Positions 31,827 to 45,167 of a DNA stretch of 64,000 bases are shown here, piece by piece (position 1 is the stretch's first letter; every line of letters starts with the position of its first letter). The notes beneath the pieces are model-generated. The model was not told the origin of the DNA and searched no databases. It was given only the letters and a program-made list of their open reading frames with translations. Where the stretch lies: positions 62,001-126,000 of the forward strand of contig CANNZV010002489.1 in NCBI GenBank assembly GCA_947561585.1, read 5' to 3'. A program made the position numbers and the translations under genes. The DNA comes from Caprella mutica (taxonomy: Eukaryota; Arthropoda; Malacostraca; Amphipoda; Caprellidae).

Positions 31827-33297
31827 GTGACCCCATTAATAAACCCCCCTATCTATAGGGTACAAATAGAAACTTTGATAAAGTCTACTAATGAAATAAA
31901 AGCTTACACCGTTAACGGGACAGCTATTGCAGATAGCAGTAGGAGTGTCGCGCTCGGTCGGTCTCTCTCAGATCAGGAGGAGACTGTCAGTTATCAACTA
32001 GCTGATCCAGGGCTTGGTGGAGACCAGGCCAGCCCTGCTCAGAAAATGACTGGCACCGATCACGATTTGGACTCTGATATGGATTACTCTATGAATATAT
32101 CCAAAAACTTCAGTGGCCTAGCAGAGCCCCTTTCTTCTTACCCATCTCGTGCATCAAAATCCGATACACGTGTTCAGAGAGTGAACAGACCGCAGAATAT
32201 TAGAACTGCAAGACCGAAAGAAAACCATAATACGATGAACCTTGATATGTTTGGACCAAAGAAATTTACTAGATTCTACTCAATAAAATCAACTGGTGAA
32301 TCTAATATAGTTAAAAGTTGAATATGTTTAAAGTTGATAAAACAATTAAAAACCTCATCGGAAAATGTGAAAGAATATCTGAGGATTATCACAATAAAAC
32401 ATGGACTGTGCAAGTGAGATCTGAAGAACAAGGAAAACTACTGGTAGAAATGAAAGAATTAATGTCTGAGCCAGTCACTGTGACCGCTCATGAATTCTAC
32501 AATCAGTCGCAAGGAGTCCTGACGTGTGCTCTTTTAAAGGGTTACTCGGACCAGGACATTACAGAGGGTTTATCTGAACAAGGTGTTATCCAATGCCGAC
32601 GAATATCAGGAACCCTAAGTCAGCAAACCCTGATCCAACATCAACATTAATATTGACTTTCAACACGCCAACTCCACCGGACAGAATATCCATCCGAACA
32701 GGACTGAAGGAGAGGATTCGACCATATCCCTCTACCTAGACGCTGTTTCAACTGCCAACACTATGGTCACTCTGGAGCAAAATGCAGGAGACCTGTCCCT
32801 GTCTGCTTCAGATGTGGCAAAAATGTAGAAGGAGACCATAAACCTGAAATGTGCACACTTCCCATAAATTGCATACACTGCAAAGAACCACACAGTGTTA
32901 CATCAAAAACCTGCCCAAAAAATACCTATTTGAAAAAGAACTTTTGACTCTGAAAACTAAAGAACACCTGACCTTTGCCGAAGCTAGAGCCCAAATGAAT
33001 ATAAACATGCCTATTAGTAAATCTTATGCCTCCGTCACCAAAAGTAACCTCTCTTCAGATCCTCCAAAACCAGCTGATGTATATAACAACAATTCGCAAA
33101 CTCCAATCAACCATGTGAAACAATCCAAAGGGTCCCAAAAACGACCCCTTGAGAGGAGGGACTCCTCACCTCCAGACCAAGCAGACTCACAAAACTCGAC
33201 TACCTCAAGAAAACCAGTAAAGCAGCCAAAACATGACGACAACTTCAATCTCATAATTCATGATCGGGAAGACCCAGAAAAGATGCAAGTATCCTAA
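31827..33297 (+). pseudogene. L3 ORF1, broken
   Basis: Frames at 31827-32321, 32318-32650 and 32851-33297 together follow the order of L2 ORF1, including the zinc-knuckle region (CQHYGHSGAKCRR near 32754 and CKEPHSVTSKTC near 32880). At least three frameshifts separate them. The start codon is not clear. Confidence 0.75.
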
Positions 33298-33485
33298 CCA
33301 CCGGACTAACTACTTATAAAGTAAAAAAGGAATTCCGCCCCCGATATAAGAAAAACTATTAATAAAGAAAAAGGAAATGAATTACTAAATACTCTTTAAG
33401 AAAATCAAGAAGAGATAAAGATAATATCAGCAGTGATAAGTAGTGCTATCTCTTCGGATAATTCTATTGATAATTTTGTACACTA

Positions 33486-36290
33486 TGCCTCAATGCTCTT
33501 ATAGAATACTACAATGGAACTGCTAAGGATATTTTTCTAAATACGAAGACCTCTGCAATATTTTGGCAACACAAAATCCAGCTGTAGCTGTCTTGCAAGA
33601 AACAATGCTCAGCAACCGAACTTTTCGACCACCTAGCGGCTATACTATATAGTGATTTTAATGTACCAACTCCTGGTCACGGATTAGCTGCAATAATTAA
33701 TGAAGATTAATAAATTAATCTTCAAACTAACCTTCAAGCCACTGCATTTAGAATCAGACTATCTTGGCAATATACAATCTGCAATATCTACATACCCCCA
33801 CAGGATATTCTCCAACAAAATGATCTCATGTCCCTCATTGACTCTCTACCATCTCCACTAATACTGTGTGGAGACTTTAATGCACGTCACCCCTTATGGG
33901 AAAATATCTGCACTATACAAAACGCTAGGTCCCGAACAATTGAGGCTTCCCTTATGGCCTCCTCTATGAGCATTCTGAATACAGGATGTGGTACACTCTT
34001 CCATGTCCAGACTGGCTCACTCTCTGCTCTGGACCTCTCGCTGTGCTCTGGAGACATTCTCCCAGAACTCATTTGGTATGTCTTGGATGATCTCTATGGT
34101 AGTGATCATTACCCTATAATTATTGAAGAGCGGGCGATTGAAAACGATGTAGATGCTATAAGATTCATGGAACACCATGCCAGTTGGGATTTATTCCACA
34201 GAGAGACCCATATTGAAGACTATGAACGATTCCTCGAAGAAGATAGCATAGATGCACTAGTAGAGATCTATAATACCCATATTATAAGAGCTGCAACTAT
34301 TTCTATTCCAATGAGTAAGGGAAATATCCGGCAAAAAACTGTCCCTGGTGGACTGATGAATGCTCTGCAGTAAACAATGACCGCAAATCGAAGCTCAGAC
34401 AGTACCAAAGAAGTGGCCTAATTGTGGACATAATTGCTTACTGTAGAGCAAGAGCAATCGCTAAAAGAATTAAATTCGAAGCCAAACAGAAATCGTGGCG
34501 CAATTTCATCAATAGTCTCAATGCCCTTACTCCCATGAAAAAGATATGGAAACGTGTACGTAAGATTAGAGGTTGCTATCAAAGCAATAAACCGCCATGT
34601 CTTAACAGTGGGAGTAACCCCTTTACTGACCAGGAACAAGTTGCCGAATTAATGGAATCTCATTATGAACGAGTAATTAGCAATGAGGCGTACTCGCCTG
34701 AGTTCCAAAGAAACCGAAGAACTGCAGAGGTACCCCTCCGGTTTGCTTCTCGTGATGAACTCTCCTATAATAGCCCTTTGTCAATACTTGAACTTAGACG
34801 GATACTGTCGACATGTGGGAATTCAGCAGTAGGAGAGGACAAAATTAGCTACTCTATAATTAAAAGGTCTCACAGTACATGCCTCAAACTCTTACTTGCA
34901 ATAATGAATAGAATATTTGATACTGGAACCTATCCGTCACAGTGGCGCTCAAGCATCGTGCTATCTTTTCCAAAACCTGGAAAGGACTCTACGCTTGAAG
35001 AAAACTACAGACCAATCTCATTGACGAGCTGTGTCGGTAAACTTATGGAAAAGATAATTAATAATAGACTAACTACGGTTCTGGAGTCCATAAATAAGAT
35101 CAAGTTGCATCAATATGGATTTAGAAAAATTCATAAGTACAGTTGATGCTTTAAACAGATTCACAGCAGATATCAGTGATTCATTGAATTGCAAACAACA
35201 TACCTTGTGCGTCTCCTTTGACATGAAAAAGGCCTACTACACTACGTGGCGACATGGTATCTTTCTTGCTATGCATGATGCTGGTCTGAGGGGAAAACTG
35301 TCGATGTACATCGAAAACTACCCGTCTGATCGCTATTTTAAAACAAAAATAGGAAAAGCTTTCTCTGTACCCCATGTTCTTGAACAGGGTGTCCCCCAGG
35401 GTGGAGTGTTAAGCTGCACTTTTTTTATTCCCTGGCGATAAATGGTATTTTGGATTGTGTACCCTCTAATGTGAAAGCCTCATTGTATGTCGATGACCTG
35501 CTGATTTACTGCAGTGGTGGCTATATCTCTGAACTTGAGAGGAGTCTTCAAGGTGCCATAAATAGAATCAGTAGATGGGCAAACACCCACGGCTTTTCGT
35601 TCTCTGCCGCTAAGACAAATTGCATCCATTTCCATAGAAGAAGAAAGTTTCAAACTCCTTTGAAACTGTTCCTGAATTATGCAATAATCCCCAACAGAGG
35701 GTCAATAGAGTACCTTGGTATGACAATTGACTATAAATTAACGTGGAAGAAGCATATTATCCTCCTGAAGCAGGAGTGCCAGAAAAGATTGGATCTGCTG
35801 AAGTGTATCTCCCACACAACATGGGGATCGGACGTTACCACGATGCTGAGATTGTATAGAGCAATAATAAAATCTAAGCTAGATTATGGATATGTCATCT
35901 ACAGGTCAGTCTCTCAAGCTGTCCTGAAATTGCTTGATCCGGTGCACAACACAGCGATCAGGCTCTGCATCGGGGCTTACAGATGGTCCCCTGTGCTGCT
36001 GAGTCTGTATGCATATAATGGAGAACCCCCACTGGAACTACGTCGTGAGCAACTGACACTGCAATATTACGCAAGAACGATGTAACTACCCACTTCAGCA
36101 ACATATAATATAGTACAGTCACTCACAGAGGGAACCCGACTTGTAATTAGTCCAATATCTAATCGAATCAGAAATATAACAGGATATCTAAACATTGATA
36201 TCTCCACCCTCCCATTTTCATTTGGAACCGTTCCTGTGTGGCAACTTTCAGCTGATGCTCTTTGTACCTCATACGATTACCCAAAGAAAA
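33486..36290 (+). pseudogene. L3 ORF2, 5' part (endonuclease and reverse transcriptase)
   Basis: It opens with the ILQWNC motif, followed immediately by an in-frame stop. Then come GDFNARHPLW, SDHYPI, and reverse transcriptase motifs ENYRPISL, FDMKKAYY (altered FDLRKAYD), PQGGVLS and YVDDLLIYCSGG, spread over several frames. It stops being element-continuous at the L4 insertion in the connector before RNase H. Confidence 0.82.
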
Positions 36291-36513
36291 CCCCCACGAG
36301 GACTGCATGAGCTGTTTTTTTTTTGTATTTGTACGCTCATGCAGTGAGAGCTGCCTCTACGTGGAGTGGGGGAGGCAACTTCTTTTGAAGCAGGCAGAAA
36401 TCTCTCCTTGTTCTAATGGAGAACAAGTTCCCCAAAGGAACTCCAATTATGGACTAAATAATTGAGGAAGGCAACCTCAACAAAAATCCCCTTTGATAAA
36501 GGCTTTATCACCC

Positions 36514-37950
36514 ATGAACAATACAACAATGGCCATGGCCCTCAGTCCCGGGCAGCCCCTCCAGTCGTCGCTGAGTGGGGGGCAAGGGGGTGCGAACAAT
36601 CTCTCGGTCGGATTGAGCGACAACTCTGGCAACAACACGGATTCTGCACCTGGTACTTCATTTGAATTAACTCTTGACCCATATGTTCCGGCAACTTCGG
36701 CGCCTGGAACCCGTGGAAGAAAATTACGTCACCCTCAAAATCGAAATTCTTATGAAACTTATGATGACCTGTTTAAAGTAAAAAGATTCCCCCGATACTT
36801 CTCAATCATACCTGAAAATGATTCAGACCTAACGAAACTCAACATGTTTAAAGTCAACAGTACCATCACTAGACTAATCGGACCTTACGAAAAACTTTCT
36901 GAAGATTTTACCAACAAATCCTGGACTGTAGAAGTCAAAACGGAAGAACAAGGAAATAAACTCAAAACAATGACTACCCTACTATCTGAAAAAGTTAAAA
37001 TTACTGAACATCAACGCGTCAATGAATCCCAGGGTGTCATCACATGTTCTCTTCTGAAAAACTATTCAGAGGAAGACATTGTGGATGGACTCTCAGAACA
37101 CGGAGTTACAAAATGCCACAGAATCATCCGAAACGCCAAATCTACAAATCCAGAACCAACTGCAACCCTCATACTCACCTTCAATAACTCCAACCCCCCC
37201 GACCGAATCAACATTCGCCCTGGACTGTCTGAACGAGTTCGCCCGTACATTCCCACGCCAAGACGCTGCAGGAATTGCTAACGTTATGGACACTCTGTCA
37301 ATAATTGTCGACGACTGATTCCGGTGTGCGAGAAGTGCGGTGAGGAGTGTGTGGGTGGACATATCTCCGAAAACTGCACAAACCCAGTTAACTGCTACCA
37401 CTGTAAAGAACCACACACTGCAACTTCTAAATCCTGCTCCAAATACCTAATGGAAAAAGAAATACTTACCGTAAAAACTAAAGAGCACCTTAGCTTCCAA
37501 GAGGCACGAGCCAGGGTGTCACTAACATTCAACCAATCCCACAGGACTTAAGCATCTGCTTCTACAAACTACTCCGCACCTTCTACACCTATACCTTGCA
37601 GACAACCACCAATCAATACTTCAGTATCAACTGCCTCCTCTTCACCCGAAATATCTAATCCCATCATAATCTCAAACACCCCGAAGGATAACAACAATAA
37701 CCAAACTAGTAGCTCAACAGAATCCTCCAAAAATCATAATCATATCATGAAACGACAACTCAGTAATCTATCAAACCCTCCTCTCGAAAAAAACCTGAAA
37801 CGATCAAAAATACCAACCCCAAAATCTACTCCATCCAAAAAACCGCCCCCAACAAAAGATAAAACAGAACCAAATAATACCCATAATCATGGTAATAAAT
37901 CCCATAATATAACGATAAATATAAAATCAGACAAATCAAGATATAAATAA
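36514..37950 (+). pseudogene. L4 ORF1, one frame with two nonsense codons
   Basis: All parts lie in one reading frame from the ATG at 36514. TAA stops occur at 37279-37281, inside the first zinc knuckle after CRNC, and at 37549-37551. The context of the first suggests a C-to-T change in a Gln codon. Downstream knuckles CEKCGEECVGGHISENC and CYHCKEPHTATSKSC are well kept. The C-terminal part is Pro/Asn/Lys-rich. The low damage level points to a fairly young loss. Confidence 0.82.
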
Positions 37951-37955
37951 GTAAA

Positions 37956-40900
37956 ATGATGGTTGCCCTGGCTTCTCTATGCCATTGGAATATCCGTGGA
38001 TATAGGGGTAACTACCATCACCTACGTACCTTGCTGTCAGATTCTCAAACCTCTATTATATGTTTACAAGAATCTCGACTACCCAATAATTTTTCAACAA
38101 CCTGCCCCCGAGGTTTCACCATTTATAATAAAAGTGGACGTAACCCTGATGATGACTTTCTAGCGGAAGTCGGAGGGCATCAATTGTCATCAAGAATTCT
38201 ATTGCACATAGCCCTCTCACTCTCAGAACAAATCTTCAAGCTGTTGCCCTCCGATGCCATATCAACAAACTATATACCATCTGCAGTTTATATCTACCTC
38301 CAAATAGCCTTGTCCACATTTCCGATCTAGAAGACCTCATCTCTCAACTCCCCTCCCCCTTTCTGTTGCTGGGGGACCTCAATGCCCGGAGCCCTTTATG
38401 GGGTGACTCTGTTCAAAACCAAAAAGGGAAACTTATTGAAAATCTCCTGTCACGCCATCCAATCAGTATCCTCAATAACGGCTCACCTACTCACTTTCAT
38501 ACCCAAACGAATTCATTTTCATGTATTGACTTGTCTATATGCTCCTCCGAAATTGTTCCAGATTTCGAGTGGAATGTATCGGATGACCTATATAATAGTG
38601 ATCACTTTCCAATCTTCCTAACAACAAATAATAGCGAGCACTCAATACCATCCCGTTTCATCATCGAAAGAGCAGACTGGAGAAAATATAAAGAGCTACC
38701 CATTCTCGATGCAGACCTACACAGTTTTCCAGACATAGACGAACTCCATTCCTTCATTGTACAAACAATCAAAAGAGCAGCCACAAGATCCATTCCCAAA
38801 ACCAGTGGAATATCTCGCACCAAATGTGTGCCGTGGTGGAATGCTGAACTAGAAATAGCAAAATTAGAAAAGAACAGAGCTCTCAGACGCTTCTACCAAT
38901 CTAAACTTAATGTTGACAAGATTCAATTCAATAGAGCAAGAGCAAAATTCAGATACCTAATAAAAACATCTCGAACTAATAGCTGGAGAGAGTACTGTTC
39001 CTCAATTAATGAAAATACCCCACTCCCAACAGTCTGGAAAAGAATACATAAAATCAGAGGGAAATATTCAACCATGAAACAACCAATACTTCATATCAAT
39101 AACACCCTTGTAGCAGACCCAACAGACGTTGCCAACATATTTGGAGAAACCCTGAGCGCAATATCAAAAGGATGCCAAAATGATTCATTTCTCCTTACTA
39201 AACAACGAACTGAAACCACTCCCATCCAATTCCCCATCAATAATACAGAAGACTATAATATCCCATTCAAACTAGATGAGCTCCATAATGCTTTGAAACT
39301 CAGCAACAATAGTGCTGCTGGCGAAGATGAAATAAAATACCCCATGATATGCAACCTCCCAGAGATCTCCCTATCACTCCTCCTTTCATTCTTCAACAAA
39401 ATATGGTCAGAAAACTCATTTCCATCAGCATGGAGAATATCAATCACCATTCCATTTCACAAACCTGGTAAAGATAAACATGACCCCCATAACTATAGAC
39501 CAATTGCTCTAACTAGTTGCTTTTGCAAACTGATGGAGCGCATGGTCAACATCAGACTGGTATATCACTTGGAAAGCAATAGATACCTTCACCCAAACCA
39601 GTACGGATTCCGAAACAATAGAAGCACAACTGATGTACTAGCCCATATTGACACCTATATCAAAACAGCATTTGCCAGAGGAGAACTCGTGGTCGCAGTG
39701 TTTTTCGATCTAGAAAAAGCATATGATACAACCTGGAAACGTCATATCTTACAAACCCTCATAGATTTGAACTTGAAAGGCAACCTACCAAAATTCATCC
39801 AAAACTTCCTGTCCCACCGTCTTATCAAAGTTAAAATCAACAATACATTTTCAGATCCATTCCCTCAATATGAAGGCGTCCCCCAGGGGAGCGTTTTAAG
39901 CTGCTGCTTGTTTGCACTAGCAATCAATGGCCTTCCATCCTGCCTACCCCATTATATAGAATCCTCTTTATACGTTGATGACTTTGCAATTTTTGCACGA
40001 TCTGCGAGTCTCCCATCTGCCATACGTCGAGCACAATTAGCGGTCAAGAAAGCTCCCACGAAGCGGTCAACCTCCCGAAGCGGTCAAACCGAAGCGGTCA
40101 ACCTCCCACGGCTTCACTTTCTCCCACCAGAAAACTGTTGCAATGCATTTCATTCGCAAACGTGGTGCATTCCCCCCACTGGACCTCAAACTCAATACTA
40201 ACAATATCCCTCAAGTTTCAGAAACCAAATTTCTTGGCATAATTTTAGACCCTAAACTCTCCTGGATACCCCATCTAAGATCCCTACTCACATCATGTCT
40301 TAAAAGCCTAGATCTATTAAAATGCCTCTCCCACTCGCATTGGGGAGCTGATAGAATAACACTTTTGAGAATATATCGTGCCTTGGTAAGATCTAAATTA
40401 GATTACTCCTGCCAAATATACTCGTCTGCTAACAAAACAGCTTTACGATGTTAGACCCTATTCATCACCAAGGATTGCGACTATCTCTCGGAGCATTCCG
40501 TACCACACCAGTGGAGAGCCTATACAGTGAGGCAGGTGAACCATCATTATATTATCGGAGAGATAAATTATCACTGCAACTCTACTCTCGTATTCTGGCG
40601 ATGCCCAACACTCCTGCTAACTCATCCCTCAACAATTGTTCTATTGATCCAATACTTCTAATAAAACAAAGACTACCATCAACACTTGGCTTTAGAATTA
40701 GAAATAACCTTTTACCCAACCTCAATTTTCCTCTCCTTATCATGCCCGCACTTGCCTATAATATCCCTCCACACATGCTGGATCTACCACCGCTATGCCC
40801 TGGAATCACTTCTAACTCAAAATCAAGGACACCTGCACCTCAAATGTAAGCCCTATTCCAGGACCACATCACTGCTCATACTCGCGACTGCGCTGTCTAC

Positions 40901-41707
40901 ACCGACGGATCAAAAGATGGTAATGGTGTGGGCTTCGCTGTTGTCCTGGAGGAGAGAGTGATAAAGAAGAAGCTACCGGAACAGTCGTCGATTTTTACTG
41001 CTGAACTGAAAGCCATTTTAACAGCATTAGCCATGGTGGTTGGACGTGGCAACCAATCTTTCACCATTTACAGTGACTCGCAAAGTGCCCTGGAATCCAT
41101 CTGTGATGCATTCTCCAGACACCCTGTGGTTGAAGAGATTCATGGATGGTTGGCGATGATTCAACGATCAGGAAAAAGAGTCTACTTCTGCTGGGTTCCT
41201 GGACACGTCGGAGTGATCGGAAACGATCGTGCTGATGTGGCAACGAGAGAGGCAAACTCCTGTCAAGGACTGATACCACCTGTACCATTGCCTCATAAAG
41301 ACTATTACCCCTACTTTAACAACTATGTCCAAACTAAATGGTTACAGGAATGGCAAACCCTCCAAAACAACAAATTGCGTACTCTCAAGGATGATGTAAA
41401 GGTATGGTCCACAGCATGCAGAAAATCTCGGAGAGAAGAAATTGTTCTGGCCCGTTTACGAATGGGCCACACCAGAAGCACACACGAGTACCTACTGAAA
41501 GGTGAACCTCAACCATATTGTGAAGATTGCTTGATACCCCTTACTGTGACTCACATCTTGGTAGAATGCCTCAACTTCACTGACGGAAGACGAATACACT
41601 TTGGCAGAGATACCTCCCTTAAGTCAATTCTCAAAAATGATGAATCTAGCGTCCAGACCGTATTCAAATTTCTTCATTCTATAAGATATGACCTAACTAA
41701 AATTTGA
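37956..41707 (+). pseudogene. L4 ORF2, endonuclease-RT-RNase H, few lesions
   Basis: It starts five bases after the ORF1 stop. The endonuclease part has HWNIRGYRGN, CLQES and GDLNARSPLWG. The reverse transcriptase has NYRPIALTSC, FDLEKAYD, PQGSVLS and YVDDFAIFA. The RNase H has YTDGSKDGNGVG, TAELKA, SDSQSAL and PGHVGVIGND. The C-terminal Cys/His segment is CEDCLIPLTVTHILVEC. Lesions are a frameshift near 38160-38365, a duplication-driven frameshift at about 40050-40115, a frameshift near 40450 and a TAA at 40847-40849. Confidence 0.85.
40051..40113 (+). repeat. Local tandem duplication inside L4 ORF2
   Basis: GAAGCGGTCAACCTCCC occurs twice, with a third partial CGAAGCGGTCAAAC between. It interrupts the reverse transcriptase region shortly after YVDD and shifts the frame. 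Confidence 0.8.
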
Positions 41708-41932
41708 TTATATTGTTACAAATGGAAAATTCAAACAAGTGGCGATAGCCTAATGTAATGTAAGTAGGTATGATAGTTACTATTGTAACGCCACTTGTAC
41801 TCTACTCAATCAATGCCTCTCCTAAATTGTACATCCTATACTATACCATATAGCATGTATGACCTAAATGGTTAACGTGCAAGGTGAATGTGCCCTCACG
41901 GGCTTACTATTATTATTATTACCCAAAGAAAA

Positions 41933-42806
41933 ATACATGTAGCGATTACGTGATGAGGCAATTATTCTACTCGCATGCCAACGAATGTCATGGTGACCAA
42001 TTTCCAATCTATACTGATGGTTCCAAGAGTGAAGATGGTGTTGTATGCTCTGCTGTTAGTCTCCGTGGTACACGGAAAATGAAGTTGATGGCAGAGAGCT
42101 CCATATTCACTGCTGAACTCTGTGGAGTACTGTGCGGCTTACAAATTGTCCATACTGTTAATAGAAGTTGCTTTGTTATCTTCTGTGACTCTCTCAGTGT
42201 TCTCCAAGTTGTCGAACATTATGACACTACACATCCTCTGATACAAATGATAGTAACTTGGCTAATTAAATTGGAAAGGAAGGGCAAGTCAGTCAAATTC
42301 TGTTGGTGCCCAGCCCATGTTGGAGTTACCGGTAATGAGAGAGCCGACCAGATGGCACCTGCCGCTGCCGAAGAAGATGCACCGATCTGCAACGAAGAGA
42401 TACCCTGCAGGAACTGGTACCCTATCATTAAGCGCAAAATCTCTGAAAAATGGAGCGAACGATGGTGCGAAACCCAAGGAAATAAGTTGCGCAAATGAAG
42501 AACACCGCAAACGTATGGCATTCGAGTAATACCGAAAACAGGAAATATGTCATCATACTAGCTAGACTCAGGATTGGATATACGAAAATAACACATCAAC
42601 ACCTGATGGAAAATAGACAACAACAGTACTGTGAAGACTGCATCGTTCCTCTAACTGTCAAGAATCTACTGGCAGAAAGTCCCTTACTTCAAGATGTTAG
42701 ACTACAGTTATATCCACAGACACGAGGTGATGACACTGATAATATAATGAAAATTATGCTGGCTGAGCAACAAGATGGAAACTTTAACCACATAATCCCC
42801 TTATAG
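41933..42806 (+). pseudogene. L3 ORF2, 3' part (RNase H and C-terminus)
   Basis: It continues L3 after L4 with RNase H motifs YTDGSKSEDG, TAELCG, CDSLSVL and CPAHVGVTGNERAD. A frameshift near 42490 leads to the C-terminal CEDCIVPLTVKNLLAE segment, where an expected final Cys/His is altered. The 3' untranslated region runs to 42939. Confidence 0.82.
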
Positions 42807-42949
42807 CCTACCTGCAACAAACTCAATTACTGAATGAGATAGTATAGCAGTAACAACTGAAGAACCATAAATTGAAGTACGACGCGAAATAGCAGTTTCT
42901 GAAGCGTCAAGATCATCAAGAAAACTACTACTACTACTATCAATAAAGA

Positions 42950-44990
42950 ACAAAATAGTATACTCCGGCATCTTCCCAACCAACTGGCGAACAAGCATTG
43001 TCCTATCATTTCCTAAACCTGGAAAAACACCTACAATAGAAGAAAATTACAGACCGATATCCCTAGGGCACCAGCTGTGTAGGTAACCTCATGGAGAAAA
43101 TAATAAATGCAAGACTCACCATCATACTTGAATCCTCAAACCTCATCCCACCTCACTAATTTGGCTTCAGAAAAATGCACAGTACAATAGATGCACTAAG
43201 CAAATTCTCATCAGACATCCATAACGCTCTTAACCAAAAGGAACAGATTCTATGTATCTCTTTTGACCTCCGCAAGGCTTATGACACCACCTGCAGACAT
43301 GGAATTCTTAAAACCATTTATGAATTTGGCCTACGAGGGAAACTTCCAGTATATCTCCTACAATTTCTACAGAATAGACTATTCAAGACAAAAATAAGAA
43401 CCTCATTCTCTCAAGACCACAGCCTGGAGCAGGGAGTTCCTCAGGGCAACGTCCTGAGCTGTACCCTGTTCTTAATTGCAATCAGTGGCATCTTTGAAGC
43501 TACTCCTAATAACATCAATGCTATTATCTACGTTGACGATCTCCTGATATACTGCCAAGGCAACTATAGACCATCCATGGAAAGAAGACTCCAAACTGCA
43601 ATAAACTCCATCAACCACTGGGCCACAACACATGGTTTCACTTTCTCCACTCCTAAAACTAACTGTATCTACTTCCACCAAAAACGAAAATGGCTACCCC
43701 TTGCACATCTGACGCTCAATGGATCCAAAATCGCTCATAGAGAATCTATTAGATACTTGGGCCTAATCTTTGATCACAAGATGACTTGGAGAGAGCACAT
43801 AAAAAGGATTAAAAATGACTGTATGAAGAGACTCGATTTCTTAAAATGCCTCTCCCACACATCTTGGGGATCTGACAGAGTGATCATGCTACGACTGTAC
43901 AGGGCGATCATCAGATCCAAGTTAGACTATGGAAGCACCATATACTCTTCTGCTTAAGACAACATCCTAAAATTATTAGATCCTATCCACAATTCAGCAA
44001 TCAGACCATGCACTGGAGCATATAGGTCATCACCAGTGATAAGCCAATATGCAGAGAGTGGTGAGAGCCCTTTGATAGTCAGAAGATCTCAATTGATAAT
44101 GCAGTATTATGCAAGAACCCTCCAACTACAAACCTCTGCCGCCTACCCATATGTTCAACAAGCACAAGATGACAATGTCCTAAACCACTCGGTAACAAGC
44201 ACTGCAAACCGTATCAGACAAAACTTAAACAATCTCCATTTGAATATCTCGACATTACCTTTAAAATTCTCAAACCAACCATCATGGCAGATAAACCCGA
44301 ACATCCTCTGTACAAAACATGAATATACAAAAAAAGACTCTTGCGATAGCTACACAATGAAAAGCTACTTCAATGATCACTTCAGTCGGCACCATCGCCA
44401 TCAATTCCCCATCTACACTGATGGATGTAAAATTGAGATGGGAGTCGGATGCTCTGCTGCCAGCCTGAGAGGATGTATCAAGATGAAGTTGATGGCTGAG
44501 AGCTCAATCTTTACGGCTGAGCTCTGCGGACTCCTATGTGCCCTGAAGATAATAGAATCAGTGAACCAGGAAGAATTCATCTTGCTATGTGACTCACGTA
44601 GCGCGCTGAGTGTAGTCCTACACTATGACTCCACACACCCCATGATCTCCAGAATAGTAAGATCTGTCATTAGACTACAAATGATGAACAAAAAGATTAA
44701 ATTCTGCTGGTGTCCATCCCATGTGGATATCCCCGGAGAGAGGAGTGGAGGAATGTACCTGTTAATAAACTCCGGTCTCTGAAGGAGACTGTAGATTGCT
44801 GGCCTTCAAGTAACCCATCAAATAGAAAACGCTCAAACATACTAACCAGACTAAGAATAGAACATACAAAGCTAACCCACCAACACCTCATGGAAAATAG
44901 AGAACAACCCTACTGTGATGACTGCATCGTACCACTCTCAATGAAACATATAATAGCAGAGTGTCCAACACACTCGGACATTAGGTGAAG
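42950..44990 (+). pseudogene. L1 ORF2, 3' segment (reverse transcriptase, RNase H, C-terminus)
   Basis: It resumes exactly after the L3 duplication. Reverse transcriptase motifs ENYRPIS, FDLRKAYD, PQGNVLS and YVDDLLIYCQ are present. RNase H motifs include YTDGCK, TAELCG, CDSRSAL and CPSHVDIPG, after which about 150 bp of the RNase H end is deleted. The C-terminal Cys segment CDDCIVPLSMKHIIAEC follows. Stops at 43955 and elsewhere break it. Confidence 0.82.
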
Positions 44991-45167
44991 AATATACCCA
45001 GAAGCAACACAGTAACCAAGCGAAATAATGAATACATTAGACAGATTGGAATACTTGATGAAATAGTATGAATGAAACCTGAATGAATGAAGAGTGCAAT
45101 GCGAAATAGGAAGCCCTGAAGCATCAAGAAAACCAGCTTACATCAAAGTTCAAGGTGATGGATTTTA

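Larger units (their letters stand above)
36291..41920 (+). mobile_element. LINE L4, near full length, recently silenced
   Basis: This is a 5630-bp element with a distinct leader, ORF1, ORF2, a ~200-bp 3' region and a TAT-repeat tail. The 12-bp duplication ACCCAAAGAAAA is exact (36279-36290 and 41921-41932). Protein sequences differ clearly from L1-L3, so it is a separate family. It carries a handful of stops and frameshifts but no large deletions. Confidence 0.9.
31606..42939 (+). mobile_element. LINE L3, degenerate, split by L4
   Basis: The pieces are 31606-36290 and 41933-42939. The leader contains the GAGTCTTCCACCTTGCCGTG motif common at arthropod LINE 5' ends. The 3' end has a CTACTACTACTA tail. 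TCAATAAAGA lies on both sides (31596-31605 and 42940-42949). It is inserted in the reverse transcriptase region of L1 ORF2, same strand. Same group as L1 and L2 but a different subfamily. Confidence 0.88.
22951..45156 (+). mobile_element. LINE L1 (I-group-like), degenerate, split by L2 and L3
   Basis: Three pieces belong to one element: 22951-24962, 30511-31605 and 42950-45156. They join in reading order across the exact target duplications of L2 and L3. The start has a CCCCGAGTGGGCAAC leader nearly identical to that of L2. The end, near 45130, has GCGAAATAGGAAGCC and GCATCAAGA words like the L2 3' end. The flanks GATGGCTTTTA (22940-22950) and GATGGATTTTA (45157-45167) are a probable 10/11 target duplication. 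It is the oldest LINE of the stack. Confidence 0.8.

Noticed and set aside
36262..36665. Two 67-codon frames at the start of L4
   Set aside because: They lie in the L3/L4 junction and L4 leader, or out of frame with ORF1. Explained by the insertion.
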